A stretch of DNA of 11,265 nt from Crocinitomicaceae bacterium. Its GTDB lineage: Bacteria > Bacteroidota > Bacteroidia > Flavobacteriales_D > Crocinitomicaceae. The notes under the pieces are model-generated. The model was given only the letters and a program-made list of their open reading frames with translations. It was not told where the DNA came from and ran no database searches. Below are positions 7,852 to 11,265 of this stretch, in pieces; position 1 is the stretch's first letter, and each line of letters starts with the position of its first letter. A program made the translations under genes and the position numbers. The DNA is taken from the NCBI GenBank assembly GCA_030833265.1, contig JAURHO010000047.1:1-11265 (forward strand). Reading direction: 5' to 3'.

Positions 7852-7868
7852 AGTGTCATTTAGACACT
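7852..7868. promoter_or_regulatory. Perfect 6+6 dyad AGTGTC-N5-GACACT, candidate operator
   Basis: The sequence AGTGTCATTTAGACACT has perfect 6-base arms and a 5-base spacer, a size typical of a dimeric regulator site. A third copy of the hexamer (GACACT, 7804-7809) begins a longer imperfect inverted repeat with 7846-7857 (GACACTTTTTAT against ATAATAAGTGTC, 11 of 12 pairs) and lies about 10 bases upstream of the -33 element of the adhesin promoter. The dyad itself is about 45 bases upstream of the gdhA -7 element. I do not recognise the motif as that of a particular regulator; an operator role is inference. Confidence 0.45.
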
Positions 7869-7912
7869 AATAAATTGTTGAAAAAAGATGAATGCAGGAG
7901 GCGTTTTTCAGT

Positions 7913-7920
7913 TACTTTTG
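7913..7920 (+). promoter_or_regulatory. Likely -7 element of the gdhA promoter
   Basis: TACTTTTG matches TAnnTTTG. No TTG lies at the usual 19-21 base distance upstream (the nearest, at 7878-7880, is 32 bases away), so the -33 part is weak or replaced by an activator. Transcription would start near 7926, giving a leader of about 24 A-rich bases before the ATG at 7950. Confidence 0.5.
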
Positions 7921-7949
7921 CCAAAGTTTACAAACAAAAAACAACTCTT

Positions 7950-9305
7950 ATGTCAAATCAGTATCACGCAGAAATCGAAGCTTTCATGGATCGTGTTCGC
8001 GCCAAAAATGGACACGAACCAGAGTTTTTACAAGCTGTTCAGGAAGTAGCAGAAGCTGTTATTCCGTTTATTGAGGCTAATCCTAAATACAAGACCTCTA
8101 AAATTTTAGACCGTATCGTTGAGCCTGAGCGCACCATTATTTTCCGCGTTCCTTGGTTAGATGACAACGGAAACATTCAAGTCAATCGTGGATACCGTGT
8201 AGAATTCAATAGCGCGATCGGGCCATATAAAGGTGGTTTGCGTTTTCACCCATCAGTGAATTTGTCAATTTTAAAATTCCTAGGGTTTGAGCAAATCTTC
8301 AAAAATTCTTTAACAACGCTCCCTATGGGTGGAGGTAAAGGAGGTTCTGACTTTGATCCAAAAGGAAAGTCAGACAACGAAGTTATGAAGTTTTGTCAGT
8401 CGTTTATGACTGAGCTTTTCCGTCATATTGGTGCTGACACAGACGTTCCTGCCGGAGATATCGGTGTAGGTGGACGCGAAATTGGCTACATGTTTGGTCA
8501 GTACAAGCGTTTGCGTAATGAATTTACTGGTGTTTTAACTGGTAAAGGTCGCAACTGGGGTGGTTCACTTATTCGCCCTGAAGCAACTGGTTACGGAACT
8601 GTTTATTTCGCTAAAGAAATGTTAGCTACTAAAGGTGATTCTTTCAACGGTAAAATTGTAGCAGTTTCTGGTTCAGGGAACGTAGCGCAATTTGCTTGTG
8701 AAAAAGCAACCCAACTTGGTGGTAAAGTAGTTACCCTTTCAGATTCTGAAGGTTACATCTACGATGAAGCCGGAATCAATGCTGAAAAATTAGCTTGGGT
8801 GATGGATCTTAAAAACAACCGTCGTGGTCGTATTTCTGAATATGCGAAGCAATTCCCTGGTTCAACTTTTGTTGCCGGAAAAAGACCATGGGAAGTTAAA
8901 GCTGATATCGCTTTACCTTGTGCTACTCAAAACGAACTCAATGGTGATGAAGCAAAAGCACTCATTGCAAATGGAGTTAAATGTGTGGCTGAAGGAGCAA
9001 ACATGCCATCTACGCCAGAAGCAATTGCAGCATTCCAAGCAGCAAATGTTCTTTTCTCTCCAGGAAAAGCTTCAAATGCGGGTGGTGTAGCTACTTCAGG
9101 TCTTGAAATGTCACAAAACTCATTGCGTTTATCTTGGTCAGCTGAAGAAGTTGATCAGCGTTTACACGGCATCATGGTTTCAATCCACGAAGCTTGTGTG
9201 AAATATGGTAAAGATGCAAACGGAAACGTAGATTACGTAAAAGGCGCTAATGTCGCTGGTTTCGTAAAAGTTGCTGATGCCATGATTGACCAAGGTTTGG
9301 TTTAA
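7950..9305 (+). CDS. gdhA: NADP-type glutamate dehydrogenase
   Basis: GdhA makes glutamate from 2-oxoglutarate, ammonium and NADPH, joining nitrogen assimilation to the TCA cycle in the cytoplasm as a hexamer. From the ATG at 7950 it has 451 residues, against 447 in E. coli. The ELFV-dehydrogenase motifs are intact: PYKGGLRFHPSVN with substrate Lys94, the PMGGGKGGSDFDP active site with Lys130, PAGDIGVGGREIGYM with Asp170, and the Rossmann motif VSGSGNVAQFA at 239-249, followed by SDSEG at the end of the second strand, as in hexameric GdhA proteins regarded as NADP-dependent. These positions are offset from E. coli by two residues throughout, which supports the start; the in-frame TTG at 7875 would add 25 unrelated residues. 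It is a single-gene unit with its own -7 element and a terminator just downstream. Cofactor preference is inferred from similarity. Confidence 0.96.
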   Translation: MSNQYHAEIEAFMDRVRAKNGHEPEFLQAVQEVAEAVIPFIEANPKYKTSKILDRIVEPERTIIFRVPWLDDNGNIQVNRGYRVEFNSAIGPYKGGLRFHPSVNLSILKFLGFEQIFKNSLTTLPMGGGKGGSDFDPKGKSDNEVMKFCQSFMTELFRHIGADTDVPAGDIGVGGREIGYMFGQYKRLRNEFTGVLTGKGRNWGGSLIRPEATGYGTVYFAKEMLATKGDSFNGKIVAVSGSGNVAQFACEKATQLGGKVVTLSDSEGYIYDEAGINAEKLAWVMDLKNNRRGRISEYAKQFPGSTFVAGKRPWEVKADIALPCATQNELNGDEAKALIANGVKCVAEGANMPSTPEAIAAFQAANVLFSPGKASNAGGVATSGLEMSQNSLRLSWSAEEVDQRLHGIMVSIHEACVKYGKDANGNVDYVKGANVAGFVKVADAMIDQGLV

Positions 9306-9323
9306 TCTGCAGATAAATATCAG

Positions 9324-9352
9324 AAAGGCTCTCCAAATGGAGGGCCTTTTTT
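9324..9352 (+). terminator. Rho-independent terminator of gdhA
   Basis: AAAGGCTCTCC (9324-9334), loop AAAT, and GGAGGGCCTTT form an 11-base stem with one T-G wobble, followed by further Ts. It starts about 20 bases after the gdhA stop. The A-flanked stem could also work on the minus strand, but no minus-strand gene ends here. Confidence 0.85.
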
Positions 9353-9359
9353 ATTTTTG
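9352..9359 (+). promoter_or_regulatory. Possible -7 element placed directly before the ATG at 9363
   Basis: TATTTTTG fits TAnnTTTG and lies only 3 bases before the ATG at 9363, so a transcript from it would be leaderless or nearly so. It overlaps the T-tract of the gdhA terminator and has no TTG at the expected -33 distance, so chance resemblance is quite possible. Confidence 0.25.
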
Positions 9360-9362
9360 CAC

Positions 9363-9386
9363 ATGACCCGGCTATTTGTTGCTTGA
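9363..9386 (+). other. Probable one-base deletion in the signal peptide of the exported protein
   Basis: ATG at 9363 reads M-T-R-L-F-V-A and then stops at TGA (9384-9386). Shifting by one base at GCTTGACT (as if from GCTTTGACT) continues into LTCLFSQLLFGQNSY in the long open frame. A run of Ts is a common place for slippage or a sequencing error. Confidence 0.55.
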
Positions 9387-9856
9387 CTTGTCTTTTTAGC
9401 CAATTGCTGTTCGGTCAAAATTCATACTTAGGATTGGCGGCTTCGATTCATCGCTATGACCAAGTCATTGGCCTGAAATACGTTCAGTCTCGACAACATT
9501 TTGATTTAGGAGCTGAACTCGGCATCGGTGTTGAAAGAACACTTCAAGGAGCAATTGCGCCTCAAGTGGCTCTTTTTTTTAGCACGCCATTACCCTTTGA
9601 AAATAGACATGATCCAATAAAGTTACCGTATTGTATTTTGAAGTATCAATTTGATTTTCAAAATGCAGGATTTCTAGACACTTATCACGGTCTTTATTTT
9701 GGTTTGGGATACGCATTTGGTCCTAAAGCAAGATTGAATTTGCAATTTTCATTAGGTCTTGTTGCGGAACAAATGTATGGCGTGGTAAATCCTATCAAGA
9801 CAACGCATTTTTTTTGGAACCCGCAGGCCCAAATCAGTTATTTTTTAGGGGAATAA
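9383..9856 (+). CDS. Hypothetical exported beta-rich protein, signal peptide apparently split by a frameshift
   Basis: The open frame gives 157 residues of a protein I do not recognise. It begins within a hydrophobic segment, TCLFSQLLFGQ, ending in a plausible cleavage site (LFG before QNSY). Alternating strands rich in Gly and aromatics follow: YLGLAASIHRYDQVIGLKYV, FDLGAELGIGVER, GLYFGLGYAFGPKARLNLQFSLGLVAEQMYG, and an end in QISYFLGE. This suggests a small outer-membrane beta-barrel or surface beta protein (inference). The only start codon in this frame near the front is TTG at 9383, which gives a signal peptide too short and without positive charge. An ATG at 9363 in another frame encodes MTRLFVA, and adding one T would join the two as MTRLFVALTCLFSQLLFGQ, a normal signal peptide. 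So the gene is probably 9363-9856 with a one-base deletion. No terminator or strong promoter separates it from the lipoprotein gene 67 bases downstream. Confidence 0.6.
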   Translation: MTCLFSQLLFGQNSYLGLAASIHRYDQVIGLKYVQSRQHFDLGAELGIGVERTLQGAIAPQVALFFSTPLPFENRHDPIKLPYCILKYQFDFQNAGFLDTYHGLYFGLGYAFGPKARLNLQFSLGLVAEQMYGVVNPIKTTHFFWNPQAQISYFLGE

Positions 9857-9923
9857 AAATAGATGTAACGGTAATTGTATTCACTGAAAAGAAAATTAAA
9901 AGCATCGCATAAGAAAATAAAGC

Positions 9924-10745
9924 ATGAGCAGCCACTTCAAAAATAGAAACCTCAAATTCCTACTTTTTCGGATAGGGTTGCCATTGTTGCTTTTTGCTTG
10001 CAATAAGTCGGAACAATATCCGGAGGTCCAAATTTTTGGTCATGCGGGAATGGGGATGAATATTGCTTATAGTGTTTATCACGACAATTCAGAAGAAGCT
10101 ATAGATTTAGCCCTTAGCCTACCAAACATGGATGGGGTGGAGATGGATGTCAGAATGAGTAAAAACGGTACGCTCTGGCTTTTTCATGAAAACCGTTTGG
10201 AATATTCCACCAATGGCCTAGGCTGCATTGCTGAACTCACCGATCAAGAAATTGAGCAGTTTCAATACAAAAGCCCTCATAAAGAGTATTTAGTGAGGCT
10301 AGATACCATCTTGACCAAGTTAAAAGCGGGTCAAACCTTCATCTTGGATATCAAACACTGGAATGACTGCGCGCAGGCTTATTCAGATATGCAGCGCTTT
10401 AAAAATGCACTTTTGTCAATTCCGAATACGCTGAAAAATCACATCATCATTGACAGCTCTTATCCTTATTGGTTAAATGCGCTTTCTCAATCATTTAGAG
10501 TGGTGTTTTCTACAGTTTCTTATGAAGAAGGATTTGCGAAATTGCAAGAAATTCCTACGCTTTATGGCTTGATGATGCGCAGTAAAGATATCAGTGCTGA
10601 GCAAATTTCAGTGCTGAAAGCCCTTGGTAAAACGGTTTATTTATTCGAAATGCGCTCGAGTAAAATGCAAAGAGCTACTATGAAAAAAGCACCTACGGCA
10701 ATCTTGGCAGATGACCCGAGAGGTGCTTTAATAATTAGAGATTAA
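9924..10745 (+). CDS. Glycerophosphodiester phosphodiesterase-like lipoprotein
   Basis: A 273-residue protein with a basic N-terminus, a hydrophobic segment and a lipobox, LLLFAC at Cys26, so it is probably membrane-anchored at the periplasmic side. The rest resembles the GDPD TIM barrel: FGHAG at 38-42 (family HRG), NSEEAIDLAL (family PENT..A), DGVEMDVRMSKNGTLWLFHE with Glu73, Asp75 and His88 (family VE.DV...DG..V..HD), ILDIK at 140-144 (family lEiK), and a C-terminal LADDPRGAL (family TD.P). The metal- and acid-base residues His40, Glu73, Asp75 and His88 are thus present, but the HRG arginine is Ala and HD is HE, so this is a divergent member. Typical enzymes hydrolyse glycerophosphodiesters to glycerol 3-phosphate and an alcohol; the substrate here cannot be told. 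The ATG at 9924 is preceded by an A-rich stretch (GAAAATAAAGC) without a strong Shine-Dalgarno sequence. Confidence 0.82.
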   Translation: MSSHFKNRNLKFLLFRIGLPLLLFACNKSEQYPEVQIFGHAGMGMNIAYSVYHDNSEEAIDLALSLPNMDGVEMDVRMSKNGTLWLFHENRLEYSTNGLGCIAELTDQEIEQFQYKSPHKEYLVRLDTILTKLKAGQTFILDIKHWNDCAQAYSDMQRFKNALLSIPNTLKNHIIIDSSYPYWLNALSQSFRVVFSTVSYEEGFAKLQEIPTLYGLMMRSKDISAEQISVLKALGKTVYLFEMRSSKMQRATMKKAPTAILADDPRGALIIRD

Positions 10746-10758
10746 CCAGAAAGGTTAA
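10742..10758. terminator. Small hairpin between convergent genes, possible weak terminator
   Basis: TTAACC-agaaa-GGTTAA is a perfect 6-base stem with a 5-base loop and includes the stop codon of the GDPD-like gene. It lies between convergent genes, where a two-way terminator would be expected, but it is short and lacks a T-run on either strand. Confidence 0.3.
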
Positions 10759-10778
10759 CTGATTTCCGAATGAGCAGG

Positions 10779-11265
10779 TTAAGCCTTGTAGAAAGGAAGT
10801 TTAACCACTTTTGCTTTAACGCCTTTTTCGCGAATTTCTATAAAGATTTCTTGATCAAGGGCAGCATTTTCAATGGTAACATAGCCCAGGCCAATACCGA
10901 CTTTCATGCTTGGAGACATCGTTCCTGAGGTCACTTTGCCAATGATATTTCCGTTGGCATCTTGGATAGGGTAGTCGTGGCGAGGAATTCCGCGGTCTAT
11001 CATTTCAAATGCAACTAACTTTCTGCTAAGGCCTGTTTCTTTCTGATTTTTCAAAAACTCGGCGTCAGTGAAATCTTTGGTGAATTTGGTAATCCAACCA
11101 AGGCCTGCTTCTAATGGAGAAGTGGTGTCATCGATGTCGTTACCGTAGAGGCAAAAGCCCATTTCTAGACGCAAGGTGTCGCGCGCAGCAAGGCCAATTG
11201 GCTTGATGCCAAAAGCTGAGCCAGCCTCAAATACTGCGTCCCAAAGTTTTTCTGCATCTTGGTTT
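10779..11265 (-). CDS. gcvT: Aminomethyltransferase, glycine cleavage system T protein, C-terminal part
   Basis: The minus-strand frame is open to the window edge, so the N-terminal part lies outside; 161 residues are present, in the frame whose first full codon ends at 11264. GcvT takes the aminomethyl group from lipoylated GcvH and gives 5,10-methylene-tetrahydrofolate and ammonia in the cytoplasm. The sequence shows KLWDAVFEAGSAFGIKPIGL, AARDTLRLEMGFCLYGNDID, SPLEAGLGW (folate-site region), RGIPRHDYPI and GKVTSGTMSPSMKVGIGLGYV, all characteristic of the T-protein C-terminal half and its barrel domain. It ends at VVKLPFYKA followed by TAA. It converges with the GDPD-like gene, separated by 33 bases. 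The apparent start at 11174 is only an internal TTG and is not used. Confidence 0.96.
   Translation of the reverse strand, partial: NQDAEKLWDAVFEAGSAFGIKPIGLAARDTLRLEMGFCLYGNDIDDTTSPLEAGLGWITKFTKDFTDAEFLKNQKETGLSRKLVAFEMIDRGIPRHDYPIQDANGNIIGKVTSGTMSPSMKVGIGLGYVTIENAALDQEIFIEIREKGVKAKVVKLPFYKA

Larger units (their letters stand above)
7727..7949. promoter_or_regulatory. Divergent intergenic region between the adhesin operon and gdhA
   Basis: This AT-rich stretch of 223 bases holds no convincing gene. It carries the minus-strand promoter at 7763-7794, a dyad and repeated GACACT/AGTGTC hexamers between 7804 and 7868, a small inverted repeat CAATT-attata-AATTG at 7816-7831, and a plus-strand -7 element at 7913-7920. 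The frame open from 7875 (TTG) into gdhA encodes no family-like residues and overlaps the likely gdhA promoter, so it is not part of the protein. Confidence 0.65.

Noticed and set aside
7875..7949. N-terminal extension of gdhA from TTG 7875
   Set aside because: The 25 added residues match nothing in GdhA, and the extension overlaps the likely -7 element; active-site numbering fits the ATG at 7950.

Overview
The window looks like chromosomal DNA of a member of the Bacteroidota, most likely of the class Flavobacteriia and perhaps near Fluviicola/Crocinitomix (that rank is inference). The reasons are: a large secreted protein with SprB-type repeats, a PKD-like domain and a type IX secretion (T9SS) type B C-terminal domain; two Bacteroidota-typical proteins of unknown function (DUF4290, DUF4197); a MurA with Asp in place of the catalytic-loop Cys; promoter elements of the form TAnnTTTG; and starts without strong Shine-Dalgarno sequences. 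Nothing points to a mobile element, CRISPR array, tRNA or rRNA. Most of the window is housekeeping sequence.

Layout. (1) Plus strand, 1-3325: the 3' part of purL, a DUF4290 gene, murA and a TlpA-like thioredoxin lipoprotein gene are packed with gaps of 2-3 bases or an ATGA overlap, so they are probably one operon. The last gene has an in-frame TGA at 2936-2938 between its lipoprotein signal and its WCGPC thioredoxin domain. (2) Minus strand, 7726 down to 3355: a 910-residue T9SS-type adhesin-like protein, a DUF4197 lipoprotein and a uridine-phosphorylase-like enzyme follow one another with a 3-base gap and then a short gap or overlap, again probably one transcript. A good Bacteroidota promoter (TTG, 21 bases, TATATTTG) sits before the adhesin gene. 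(3) The divergent intergenic region, about 7727-7949, has promoters on both sides and three copies of the hexamer AGTGTC/GACACT, two of which form a perfect dyad. (4) Plus strand, 7950-9305: gdhA (NADP-type glutamate dehydrogenase), closed by a strong hairpin terminator. (5) Plus strand, 9363-9856: a small exported, probably beta-rich protein of unknown function whose signal peptide is split by an apparent one-base deletion. Then 9924-10745: a lipoprotein related to glycerophosphodiester phosphodiesterases, with atypical active-site motifs. (6) Minus strand, 11265 down to 10779: the C-terminal part of gcvT (glycine cleavage T protein), convergent with the previous gene.

Functionally the window combines purine synthesis (PurL), peptidoglycan precursor synthesis (MurA), nitrogen assimilation (GdhA), one-carbon/glycine metabolism (GcvT), nucleoside salvage (phosphorylase) and several envelope proteins. 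I do not see a clear new multi-gene system. The points most worth a second look are the two single-base lesions in small exported-protein genes, the dyad in the gdhA/adhesin intergenic region, the MurA Cys-to-Asp replacement, the operon that joins a T9SS adhesin to a nucleoside phosphorylase, and the divergent GDPD-like lipoprotein.
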